Part shown: piece after piece, positions 1 to 7,965 of the stretch
Position numbering within the stretch: the stretch's first letter is position 1
Layout: each line of letters starts with the position of its first letter
Source of the DNA: Euperipatoides rowelli
Taxonomy: Eukaryota; Onychophora; Udeonychophora; Euonychophora; Peripatopsidae
NCBI GenBank assembly: GCA_003024985.2
Contig: PXIH01S0033055.1
Reading direction: 5' to 3' (one strand)
Length of the DNA stretch: 10,758 nt
The notes under the pieces: generated by a model
What the model saw: the letters and a program-made list of their open reading frames with translations, nothing else
Databases searched by the model: none
Told to the model about the DNA's origin: nothing
Program-made: the position numbers and the translations under genes

Positions 1-20
1 TTTTTAAGATTTTTTTTCAG

Positions 21-150
21 CCTAACAAAATCTTGGGCTTGGCTGTGCATCAGGAATTCAAAGATGTCTAAATTTATGTCGATACGTAATACTGTCTTTC
101 CAGAATTTTTAGAAAAATGCAGATCTAGAAGAAACATCGCCTATTATTAA
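21..150 (+). other. Possible terminal exon after a strong acceptor at the left edge
   Basis: A long T tract ends in TTTTTTTTCAG at position 20, which is a good splice acceptor. After it, one frame reads PNKILGLAVHQEFKDV and stops at TAA (69-71). A second frame stays open to TAA at 148-150, giving 43 codons that include MSIRNTVFPEFLEKC. Base composition here is more balanced than in the following kilobase. I recognise neither peptide, and the donor exon would lie outside the window. T-rich tracts ending in AG are common in DNA of this composition, so chance is a real alternative. Confidence 0.22.
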
Positions 151-513
151 TTTTGTCTGAAGGAGGTTAATCCACACGTTGGCATTCTTTTTACATCTTC
201 AATGAATTAATATTTGAATGTTTATTCTATGCAAATTACATTAATTAGCATTTTCAATGTAAAAGTTATTGTAAGCGGAGAAAGTTTAACTTTTTATTTT
301 TTTTTATCCCAATGAGTTTGCAAAAGAATGTTAAAAAAGCACATAGGGTAAGTAAATCAATACAGATTTAATTTATGGACCTTTTTTTTAAAAAAAATTA
401 GAAAAAAAAAAAAAAAAGGATTAAATTATCAAAATGTTTTTTTTTAAAAAACTATAATTTTATTTTCACACCTACTTCATTGTTATCTATTGTAGTTTAA
501 CGAAAGGTCTATA
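151..513. other. AT-rich non-coding stretch
   Basis: This stretch contains long A and T tracts (notably 386-418 and 437-447) and no sustained reading frame, RNA gene or recognisable element. It separates the possible terminal exon from the hAT-like element. Confidence 0.6.
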
Positions 514-1060
514 CTAGAGATGGCAAATAGGATTTGTTCAGCGTGCCAAAATTAAACAAATGTTGACGTCATTCTGGCCAAAGTGCCAAAATGTGAGTGT
601 TTAGGTTATATATTTTTGATTATCTTTTTTTTTTTTTTGGTTGGACGCTTTGTTTCCCTTTTGACAGACTTGATAAGCTCTTTTTTTTTCTGTATGAACG
701 TTTGGTTTCCTTTTTGACAAATTTCTTAAACTTTTTTTATTTGGTTGTATGGACGTTTTTTGTTTCTATTTTTCTGGTTTTGTAAGCTTTTTTTTTTTTG
801 TTGTTGACTTTTTTAAAGGCAGGGCATGAACATTGTAAAGGTAGGGCAATGCCCCTCTAGCTACAGCCCTTTTTCTTTTTGGGGGGGGGGGGGGTTGTAT
901 GGACGTTTTGTTTCCCTTTTGATATATTTGATGAGATTTTTTTTGGCTGTGGAGATTTTTATACTTTAAAATTTTTTGTTAGGTGTCCAGTCTACCGTGC
1001 CATCAAAAATCTTTAAAGTGCCATCTTTGGCACCTGGGCCATGTATTTGCTGCCTCTCAG
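514..1060. mobile_element. Probable hAT-like short non-autonomous element
   Basis: The left end (CTAGAGATGGCAAATAGG followed by GTGCCAAA) and the reverse complement of the right end (CTGAGAGGCAGCAAATACAT, then GTGCCAAA) are degenerate inverted repeats of about 40 bp. The GAGATGGCAAAT-type start resembles hAT termini (CAGNGGNGGCAAA). Flanking TACTAGAG (512-519) and AACTAGAG (1061-1068) match at 7 of 8 bases and could be an 8-bp hAT target duplication. However, that placement does not align perfectly with the inverted ends. The interior is T-rich with short repeats and a G run, and has no transposase. Confidence 0.4.
640..935 (+). repeat. T-rich degenerate repeats of about 54 bp with G14 run
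   Basis: The phrase GGACGTTTTGTTTCCCTTTTGA, or a variant of it, starts near 642, 695, 750 and 900. The first three spacings are about 53-55 bp. The fourth copy follows a GC-richer insertion (820-870) containing GGGCAATGCCC and a run of 14 G (881-894). The Phe/Leu-rich frame readable at 597-785 comes only from the T tracts. Confidence 0.6.
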
Positions 1061-1165
1061 AACTAGAGCAAGCATTTGGACAGTTAATTCCTAAAGCTCA
1101 AACATGAAGTAAGAAAATATGAAGTATAATGTGTAAATTGAAACTAAAAAAAAAGAACTAGTTAC

Positions 1166-1200
1166 AGTAACTGGGTTACTTTCTCTTGTAACCAGTTACT
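1166..1200. repeat. Short hairpin AGTAACTGGGTTAC / GTAACCAGTTACT
   Basis: Arms at 1166-1179 and 1188-1200 are complementary apart from one bulged G, with an eight-base loop. A third AGTAACTGG occurs at about 1223. The downstream run of T needed for a bacterial-type terminator is absent. The hairpin probably belongs to a mobile-element remnant between the hAT-like element and the satellite. Confidence 0.45.
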
Positions 1201-1329
1201 TAAAATGTTACATGCAGCTGAAGTAACTGGCAGCCATCTTAATTATTCTAAATGTAGTTTCAGTAGGCCTAAAGGGAAGTTACGTTATATGAAAACTTTA
1301 ACTAGTTAATAACATTGATACAAGCATAT

Positions 1330-2150
1330 TTTCATTTTTATAATAATCATATTACGATTTGTGCAAAGAGAGTGATCAAATCTATAGCAGATATGATCAT
1401 TTCTTTCACTCATACAACTATCAGCATATTATCAATCTCCATTTTTATTTTTCTTAGTTAATGATCTGTGCATCAGAGAGTGATTTAATCTAAAGACATA
1501 ATATTTTATTTCCCTCATAAAATTTCAGAACATTATCAAATGCCATTCCTATCTTTATAAGATGCTTTATGATCTAATGATCAGAGCGTGAATAGCAGAC
1601 ACAATTTTTCTTTCACTCATTCAGCTCTCGTCATTATCAATCTCCATTCTTATCTTTCTAAGATAGTTTTTCATCTGTGCCTCAGCAAATGATCTAATCT
1701 ATAGCAGACATGATCTTTCCTTTTACTCATACAACTGTCAGATCATTATCAATCTCCATTATCTTTCTAAGATAGTTTTTGATCTGTACATCAGCAAATG
1801 ATCTAAACTATAGCAGACATGATATTTCCTTTTACTCATATAACTGTCAACATATCAATATCCATTCTTATCTTTCTAATATAGTTTATGATGTGTACAT
1901 CAGAGAGTGATTTAATCTAAAGAAGGCACAATCTTTTCTTTCACTCATAAAATGTCAGAACATTATCAAATGCCAATCCTATCTTTATAAGATGCTTTAT
2001 GATCTAATGATCAGATTGTGATCAAATCTATTGCAGACACAATTTTTCTTTTACTCACACACTGTCAGCATATTATCAATCTCCATTCTTATATTTCTAA
2101 CATATTTTATGATCTGTGTATCAGCAAAGTGACCTAATATATTTTTTTAC
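1330..2150 (+). repeat. Satellite-like tandem array, about 105-bp monomer with four-unit higher-order pattern
   Basis: The anchor ATCAAT(C)TCCATT and variants begin at 1431, 1535, 1636, 1748, 1854, 1965 and 2075, giving spacings of 104, 101, 112, 106, 111 and 110. A partial unit precedes the first. Each unit holds GATCTGTG.ATCAG, a TCTAA(A) AGCAGACA-type block, CTTTCACTCATA and TATCTTTCTAAGATA. Units at 1431 and 1854 share AGAGAGTGATTTAATCTAAAG. Units at 1535 and 1965 share CAAATGCCA and GATGCTTTATGATCTAATGA. Relatives are thus four units apart (423-439 bp). No coding frame is maintained. Confidence 0.8.
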
Positions 2151-3279
2151 TTGTATATTGGCAACATCTGTATGCCTTATGTGATATTTTGCCATATAGC
2201 AGCAGCACAACAGTAATCTTGTGTTATCTTTCTACTCTATTATTCTCCCCTACAGATGGGTATGGAGAAACTTAACATGTTAATTCATTGCAGATTTCCA
2301 CTACGGAAACCATGGAAATTACTATATTTTTGCCTTTATTTCTTTCTAGAGCAGTGCTAATCACAGGGAATTTATAACTTTCACTGCTATTAAATATAAA
2401 GTTATTTAGATTGTGTCAAACTTTTTGGCCAGGGAAAATTAAAATTTTTACTGGATTGCAAATCTTATTGTAAGGGTTAAAAAGGTTTATTTTAACTCTT
2501 TAATTAAACTATTTAGAACCATAATTTTTTTATAGGCACCATTATACCATCCCCCAACGATATCAATACACTTCCCAACAAATATACAGAGTCATTCCTA
2601 TCAAAAATCTGTTACCTTGAATGTGAATTGAGAAGATATTATTATGCCTCCTTGTCTTTTCCTCTTAGCTCATATTTTAGATGGCTTTTGCATCCTTTGA
2701 AAGATGTTCTGATAATCTCTGAACACATTTTTTTTACCAAACAGACAAAGTGTTAATGATCCCATAAGTGATAACCTTTAAAATTATGGAGAACACATTT
2801 CTAGTCTCTGTAACCTGACTTAGAAGAGGAGCAGGAAAGTGAAGTTGTTAAGTACCTCTTAAACAGAAATCAATTCCTCAAATCGTTTTGTGTAACCAGA
2901 TGTACAAAGAATACAATGGATAAGATTAACACAATGGTACAGAGTTCTTAACACTAAAGGAATATCTTTTTTTTTTCTTTCTTTTTTAATGTTCTTAAAA
3001 AGTTTAACTTTAAGAACCATGCTCAAACAATGACTAGAAATCTACAAACTAAAAAAAAAAATCATTTTATTTAATTAGAATAATTTTGTAATTGCATTAA
3101 GAAAATAATTCAAATTGTTAAATAATTAAACAAATTTCTAATTGTATTTTAACTTCGTTTCTGCAAATTAAAGTGTATTATCTGCACTAGTTTTAACAAA
3201 AGCTAATTTGTTCAATATTTTACAATCAAATAATTAAGAAAATTAACTTTGTTGAGCAGTTTACAAGCAAAACAAAAAG
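2151..3279. other. AT-rich non-coding stretch
   Basis: I see no coding frame, array or clear mobile-element end in this stretch. The part from 3050 to 3260 is especially rich in AATTA-type words. Confidence 0.55.
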
Positions 3280-3421
3280 ATTATTGTCGTCACGATGACA
3301 GTCATCATGGTTTTTAATTTCTCATAATTATTAACGCATTGGCGTTATTAATATGCAAGACCATGAAGATCGGCTAAACCAGATAGCATTAAAAATAAGG
3401 AAAACTGCAGAATACTCCAGC
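3280..3421 (+). repeat. Left arm of a large interrupted inverted repeat
   Basis: This stretch aligns, in reverse complement, to 5685-5701 plus about 6058-6162. Shared blocks include ATTGTC.T.ACGA, TTAA.TTC.CATAATTA, GCGGCT-like CGGCT.AA.CAGAT, and the exact 17-mer CTGCAGAATACTCCAGC (3405-3421). By eye the 3280-3389 part is roughly two-thirds identical to its partner. It probably marks one end or one copy of an old DNA transposon. No transposase remnant was recognised in between. Confidence 0.6.
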
Positions 3422-4062
3422 AAGGCTTATTAGCAGTTTGATTGAGTAATCAAGTGTGAAAGATTATTTGTCAAGATGTTAACAGGCTATCATTTGCATA
3501 TTATAGGAATCTTAAAAATTGCTAAGATGCCCATAATAAGTATAGTCTACTAACATCTGCTACAAATAACCTAATGTGCAAGGTTACACTAATACACAAC
3601 CAAGCGCATATAAGGAAATCCATCAGTGAACAATATATTCGCTTTGACGGGTATATTATATGTGTGTTACTAATAACTGATAGGTACATATTAAATTAGC
3701 CTACATGAATGATACCATTTTATGATATGTATAGGAAAAGGGTTGTTTGTATAATAAATGAAGAAAAAAAACTGTACTTAATAGATATTTATTAAAAATT
3801 AATTTTTTCATAAGTTAAATTATAGTGATTTAATTTATGAAAATATTATATCAGAAAACTTATTTTTTTGTGAAGTAAAACTGAATTGGGTCAATTGGGA
3901 AATTATGATGTCGTGACATCTGATTGTAGTCAGATAAGTTTATTGATAAACAATACTGTAGGTGTACTAAAATGTAAATACAATCGCATATTAAATTGAT
4001 TTTATTACAAGAGGCTAGAAACTGGCCACAATAAGTCCTAATTGACCGTTTGAGTAGCAGCA
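3422..4062. other. Non-coding spacer between the left inverted arm and the Helitron
   Basis: Its first 30 bases resemble the repeat unit at 5488-5520. Two small dyads occur at 3907-3920 (GATGTC/GACATC) and 3919-3934 (TCTGA/TCAGA). A 67-codon minus-strand frame (4063-3860) ends exactly at the Helitron boundary but resembles no protein I know. Low GC explains most of the character of this stretch. Confidence 0.5.
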
Positions 4063-4850
4063 TCTATATATTATTAAATTTGAAAAGGGTTTTTTTACCG
4101 TTCGATTTGTTTTGAGAGAAACGCTTGGCGAAATAATTTGATTAAGGTATCAATAGAAAGGTTTTACCCTCTATATGTATCATCACAGGTCAAAAATGAC
4201 ATTCGGCCCGGGGGGGGGGACATGTTTCATCCATAGGGTTTTTGACTGTTCAATCAAGCTCTTACCATCTATATGACCCATCACAGGCCAAAAAATGACA
4301 TACGGTCAATGGTGGGAACGAACCATGTCGGGTTTTTGACTGTTCGATGTGATTTGAGACAAAGGGTCAACGTAAACATATGAGTGAGGTATCAAAAGAA
4401 TGCTCTTATCATCTCTATGGCTCATCACAGTTGAAAAATGACATTTGGACCATGGTGGGGGGGCGGAGCACAAACCATGTAGGGTTTTTTACTGTTCAAT
4501 CTATTTTGAGAGAACGGGTAAACGTAAAAATATGAGTGAGGTAACAAAATAAAGCTTTTATCATCTCTATGTATCATCACAGTTGAACAATGACATTTGG
4601 CCCATGGTGGGGAGGGGGCATGAAACATGTAGGGTTTTTAATGTTTGATGTAATTTGAGAGAACGGATCGACATAAAAATATGAGGTATCAAAAGAAAGC
4701 TCTTAATGAGATTTGGCCAACGGTGGGGGTGGGGTAACAGTGGGAGAGGGAGCACAAACCATGTAGTGTTTTTTAAGGATTTTTTTGAGGGGGGGGGGGA
4801 GGGAAATGACCTGACAATGAACACCCGGGCAATGCCGTGTACTAAGCTAG
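4063..4850 (+). mobile_element. Non-autonomous Helitron (788 bp)
   Basis: The element begins TCTATATATTATTAAA immediately after an A (4062) and ends in CTAG (4847-4850) immediately before a T (4851). This fits the canonical Helitron rule of 5'-TC, 3'-CTRR and insertion between A and T without target duplication. Near the 3' end, CCCGGGCAATGCCGTGT (4824-4840) is a decayed form of the GC-rich hairpin that Helitrons carry about 10 bases before CTRR; a G-to-T change weakens the stem. The interior is almost entirely tandem repeats, and no Rep/helicase frame exists, so the element would be mobilised in trans. Such non-autonomous Helitrons with internal minisatellites are known in many invertebrates. 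It lies inside a larger inverted-repeat region and so probably inserted later than that structure. Confidence 0.82.
4085..4800 (+). repeat. Helitron-internal tandem repeats, about 150-bp unit
   Basis: The anchor AGGGTTTTT(G)ACTGTTC, or a close variant, occurs near 4085, 4235, 4329, 4481, 4631 and 4765. The spacings are 150, 94, 152, 150 and 134, giving about five units, one with a deletion of roughly 55 bp. Other shared blocks per unit are TTTGAGAGAA, TATGAGTGAGGTATCAAAA, CATCACAG, AAAAATGACATTTGG and a G run following CATGGTGG. The minus-strand reading frames here (Pro/His-rich) arise only from the repeat and are not genes. Confidence 0.8.
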
Positions 4851-5119
4851 TTATTTTTAAATTTACAATCTTAACCCTATTGTAACTCTGAACCCTAATT
4901 CCAACTATGTATTAAACCCACTACGCCCCAACCCAATGATGATGAAGGGATGCAATAATCATTTTTTGATCGATTTCAATAATTTTGATACAATTTCCCT
5001 CAGCTTTTCCGTATTGATGAAAATAGATGCACAGATGTTGAAAACATCATAAAAGGGACGTATTGCAGACAATTTTTCTTTCAGAAATCCCGCATACCTC
5101 TGAAATCAAGGTTGAAATG

Positions 5120-5545
5120 AAGGCAAAATTTAATTGTTAAAAATTGATTAAGAAGTACCGTAATGTTTTAGATATTCAAGGGAAGATAAATTAAAGAACC
5201 AAATAAATTTTGGTAATTAAAATTTTTTTATTACAATAATATGTACTTTTATACTTTAAATTAGGAATCTCTCAATTCAAAATAATATTTTAGCAAAGTT
5301 TATTACGTTAAAATGATTGATGAAGGGTAGATTTGAATATTATAAATTTTAGATACCGTATTCAAGGTGATATAAATTCAAAAGCCGATTAAATTTAAAA
5401 CATTTCTGATCCTTATAGATCTGTTATTATTATGTGCTTATTATTAGGAATCTCTAGATAGAAATAGTAATTAGTAAACTGATACTTCAGCAAAGCTTAT
5501 TACCTTAAGGTGATTAAAAAATTATACTGTAGATAATGTTGTAAA
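5120..5545 (+). repeat. Degenerate direct repeats, about 170-197 bp
   Basis: The block GCAAA(A/G)NTTATTNNNTTAAAATGATT occurs near 5123, 5293 and 5490. ATTAGGAATCTCT occurs at 5260 and 5443, 183 bp apart. TTTAGATA..TATTCAAGG(G/T) occurs near 5168 and 5350. The third unit also resembles 3409-3450, where CAGCAAGGCTTATTA matches CAGCAAAGCTTATTA at 5488-5502. These repeats therefore share ancestry with the inverted-repeat arm at 3405. No protein is encoded. Confidence 0.5.
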
Positions 5546-5684
5546 AATAAAATAGCGAATAAATTAACAAATATATTCTTATTTTAACCAATTATTTAAA
5601 TTGCTGAATTTAAATAGCAAATAATATGAATATTTTTTATAACAAATGTTCAATTTTATAAAGTTTACAACAATGGTAATTCAT

Positions 5685-6162
5685 GCTGGAGTATTCTGCA
5701 GGTTGGTCGAAAATACATTACAGTAAGGATAAAATATTCTTTATCAATAATAATAACAGATCATTCTAAATTTAAACATTAATGGGATATTACTGTAATG
5801 TTTCAATGATTAAAAATGTTCGCTTACAATCCTAATATTTTATTTATTTCAATGTTTTTACTTTTTGAATTTGAAGTTCTTTTAAAAGATTATGTAAATT
5901 AGAATAATAATGCAACTTTTAGCATTTTGTTACGAGATTGTAGGCTATTGTTTTTAGTTATTGAAACATTACGGTAATATCCCATTTACATATAAAAATA
6001 GAACAAACCAATATTATTGATATGGAATATTTTATTCTAAACTCATTGTATTTCTAATATGATCTGCTTGAGCCGCTCTCTGAGATTTTGCAAACTAAGT
6101 ACAATATTACGCTAGTAATTATGGGAATTTAACAACAACGATGTCCTTCGTCATGACAATAG
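5685..6162 (-). repeat. Right arm of the interrupted inverted repeat
   Basis: Read on the minus strand, 6162 down to about 6058 matches 3280-3389, and 5701 down to 5685 is an exact copy of 3405-3421. The stretch between them, which is the foldback element at 5698-6067, has no counterpart in the left arm. The right copy has therefore been expanded by an insertion, or the left copy has lost it. Confidence 0.6.
5698..6067. mobile_element. Self-complementary foldback (MITE-like) element, about 370 bp
   Basis: Positions 5781-5807 and 5960-5986 are 27-bp inverted repeats with a single mismatch, containing GGGATATTAC and GTAATGTTTCAAT. The complementarity continues outward, with AATAAAATATTC and TATCAATAAT on the left matching their reverse complement on the right near 6015-6041, and more loosely to 5698 and 6067. 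It also continues inward through CTTACAATC and CCTACAATC. The centre of symmetry, 5883.5, coincides with the palindrome CTTTTAAAAG (5879-5888). The whole element could therefore fold into one long hairpin. It has no coding capacity. A foldback or MITE origin is my inference; no target duplication was established. Confidence 0.65.
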
Positions 6163-6520
6163 TAATACTTTGGGTTTGATTTATTTTTTATTTATTTGAT
6201 TGAATATGAGAAAAGATTGAATTAAGGTAAAATAAAACAAATTAGTTTTTATTATAATATGGAACAATAATTTTTTGTCCAGCCAGAGAAATCAATTTTG
6301 TATTTTCCATTGATCCGTCTTTTTTTTATTCACATGCATTTTTAGAGCATGGAAATATATCTATTAGTGAATTGGCATATAATTGACAACTATGATTTCA
6401 CTGACATTTAATTATTTTAATGTATAGGCCTAATAATTCTAAAGATTAATATTTATGGGTTTAACAATAAGCACAGTCCTACGGAATAATCCCACTTTGT
6501 TCAAACACTAATGACTGACT

Positions 6521-6690
6521 ATCTATTGGTGATAAAAGATAGCTGATAGAATAATTTGAATGTACATAGTGCCTTTAAACAGTGAATATGTTCGCATAAT
6601 TCTTCCTCATAAGGTGTGACTACTCTCCATTCACCAATTTTGGCAATGAGTGGCCTACTCTGTTGTGCGAACTTACTAAAAAAATCCAAC
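6521..6690 (-). other. Unrecognised open stretch in the intron after the LIM exon
   Basis: On the minus strand a frame of about 55 codons is open to TAG at 6523-6521. It includes the segment IGEWRVVTPYEEELCEHI. It has no clear initiator and is preceded by a T-rich tract ending in AG. It is not a LIM2 exon, because the expected WH..H/C..C zinc ligands are absent. The downstream words (TTTAAAGGCACTATGTAC) look like transposon tail sequence, so a degenerate mobile element is as likely as an exon. Confidence 0.15.
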
Positions 6691-6866
6691 TAAAACTTAT
6701 AGCTGTGGAAGAAAAGCTAAAATATAGGAAATGGAAAAGGTCGAAAAGTACTCCCCTGGGTCAAATAATGTATGTTAAAACCTATTAATGTTCACATAAA
6801 ATAAAAAACAACTAATAACATATCTTATAAGAAGTTATACCAAGTAACAGAAAAATAAAATCTAAA

Positions 6867-6875
6867 TATTCTTAC
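6867..6875 (-). promoter_or_regulatory. Splice donor of the LIM exon
   Basis: On the minus strand GAT GAA is followed by GTAAGAATA, a good match to the GTRAGT donor consensus. Cutting here ends the exon at residues D-E in phase 0. Continuing to translate past it leaves the family pattern at once, which supports the boundary. Confidence 0.85.
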
Positions 6876-7091
6876 TTCATCGCAGGCAGCACAGCGTGGC
6901 TTAATCTGTTCAGCATAGTGGCGCTCGCAATAGATCTTGGACTCCTTGATACAGTATGTTAAATCCACAAGAAGTTCGTCACACGTACAGCAAGCAAAAC
7001 AGGCGGGATGCCAAGAAACATTCTCACCAAATTTGGGAGCAATCACAGCAATTTCCCCAGCAGGCATTTCTCCATGACACTTATGGCATTC
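6876..7091 (-). CDS. Internal exon encoding LIM domain 1 of a PET/LIM (testin-like) protein
   Basis: This 216-bp exon encodes 72 residues, starting ECHKCHGEMP and ending KPRCAACDE. All eight LIM zinc ligands are present: C2, C5, H28, C31, C34, C37, C55 and H58, with spacings of 2, 22, 2, 2, 2, 17 and 2. C67 and C70 would begin a second LIM domain. The WHPACF, ELLVDL and KPRCAACDE blocks are typical of the PET/LIM family (testin, prickle, LMCD1), whose members act as cytoskeletal, adhesion or polarity scaffolds through protein binding. The acceptor is a pyrimidine-rich tract ending CTACAG just before GAA. The donor is GTAAGA just after GAT GAA. Both boundaries are phase 0, and the DE boundary falls where LIM2 begins in this family. 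The upstream PET domain and later LIM exons were not found. An extra cysteine occurs at residue 47. Testin is my first choice and prickle or LMCD1-like are alternatives. The LIM domain itself is certain; the gene identity is not. Confidence 0.9.
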
Positions 7092-7125
7092 CTGTAGAAC
7101 AAGGAGAGAGAACAAAAAATAAGAA
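7092..7125 (-). promoter_or_regulatory. Splice acceptor and polypyrimidine tract of the LIM exon
   Basis: Read on the minus strand, a T/C-rich tract (TTCTCTCTCCTTGTTCTACAG) ends directly at the first LIM codon, GAA. No other AG lies in the last 30 bases before it, so the exon start is unambiguous. The reading frame stays open upstream of the AG, but those residues (hydrophobic, poly-T derived) are intron and not protein. Confidence 0.85.
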
Positions 7126-7861
7126 ATTTGCTTAAATACCACATTTGATAAATATAAACATAACGTTATTTTAAATTAGAACCAGTATAACTTAGGCTAT
7201 ATCGTATAAAAAAATATAAAAATGTAAATATGAAAATTTTCACAGAATATAAAACGATTTATGTGGTCACTTTTGAAGCAAAAGCAAAATATACTTATTC
7301 CAAGACTATAAAATAAAGCTAAATAAAGTTTATAATAAATGACACCCACTCAACAAATGCAAAATACTTGCTCTGTTTTATATTTGTAAGCAGCCATTTA
7401 AATTAATTCAATTTGAAATATTAGCATAACAACTTAAAACTCACGACAGGAAGATGTTATTTTCAACCTAAATACTATAATTTGCTGTAAATGTTTGAAT
7501 TTTATTTTTGTTATTTTAAAGGTTTGATAAATCAAAAGAAATTACAAATCATTCTGTAATTTAAATATAAAGGGATTCTTTATCATTTAAAGGCTTGTAA
7601 TGGTTACATGTTCAAATCTCTTGCACTGTTAACGTTAATAATTCATATTTCTATTAAAATAAAATGACTACCGATTCAAACAAAGTAATTATTCAAATAT
7701 TTGAAAAGACTAAATATAAGAATAGCATGATTAATATTAAAAATCAGGTTTTATAACAGGAATTATATAATGTATTGTGGAATTTAATGATCCCATTCCA
7801 ATTATGGATTGTTAATTCCAATTCATACTGAAATGGGAAGTCAAAAGCTGAAATGACTTAC

Positions 7862-7913
7862 TGCACATGTGCACTACACCACTTCCACCAGAACTTGGGC
7901 CGTCAATCTTCAT
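7862..7913 (-). other. Possible short exon with GTAAGT donor, unproven
   Basis: This block is GC-richer than its surroundings and lies 770 bp upstream of the LIM exon on the same strand. From an ATG preceded by AAA it reads MKIDGPSSGGSGVVHMC and one extra base, then a perfect GTAAGT donor (7861-7856). A Gly/Ser linker ahead of a LIM domain would be sensible. However, the donor leaves phase 1 and the LIM exon begins in phase 0, so direct splicing would shift the frame. A weaker GT after the codons for GGSG would be phase 0. The last 12 bases form the palindrome TGCACATGTGCA, which contains an E-box-like CACATGTG. It could be a first exon of another isoform, a regulatory site, or chance. Confidence 0.2.
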
Positions 7914-7947
7914 TTTATACCAAACAAATTTACATCACAATAGCATT

Positions 7948-7965
7948 TATATTATATATAATATA
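7948..7965. repeat. Perfect AT palindrome
   Basis: TATATTATATATAATATA is a perfect 18-bp palindrome inside an alternating A/T stretch of about 30 bp. It lies 35 bases upstream, in minus-strand sense, of the possible short exon at 7862-7913. A core-promoter role is not supported by anything else seen. Confidence 0.35.

Larger units (their letters stand above)
6163..6875 (-). other. Probable intron downstream of the LIM exon
   Basis: This sequence follows the GTAAGA donor on the minus strand. A second-LIM exon would be expected further along in this direction but was not recognised anywhere between here and position 1. The only open stretch is the unidentified one at 6521-6690. Confidence 0.55.

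Noticed and set aside
597-785. Plus-strand 62-codon frame rich in Phe and Leu
   Set aside because: It is a direct translation of T tracts and the 54-bp repeats, with no domain or normal composition.
847-860. GGGCAATGCCC followed closely by CTAG as a second Helitron end
   Set aside because: The spacing between hairpin and CTAG is only two bases, the next base is C rather than T, and no TC start was found.
1330-2150. CRISPR-like array
   Set aside because: The units are contiguous diverged monomers without constant repeats separated by unique spacers, and the setting is eukaryotic.
3860-4063. Minus-strand 67-codon frame beginning at the Helitron boundary
   Set aside because: There is no recognisable domain and no splice or promoter context. 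The start codon uses the first base of the Helitron, so it is a chance junction.
4425-4824. Two overlapping minus-strand frames rich in Pro, His and Ser
   Set aside because: They lie wholly inside the Helitron tandem repeats and repeat the same phrases in shifted frames, so they are repeat artefacts.
4868-4925. AACCCT/TAACCC words resembling interstitial telomere repeats
   Set aside because: They are only a few scattered copies without a regular 6-bp period.
7092-7142. N-terminal extension of the LIM frame (hydrophobic, signal-peptide-like)
   Set aside because: It begins with GTG and translates the polypyrimidine tract of the intron; the acceptor AG at 7092-7093 explains it.
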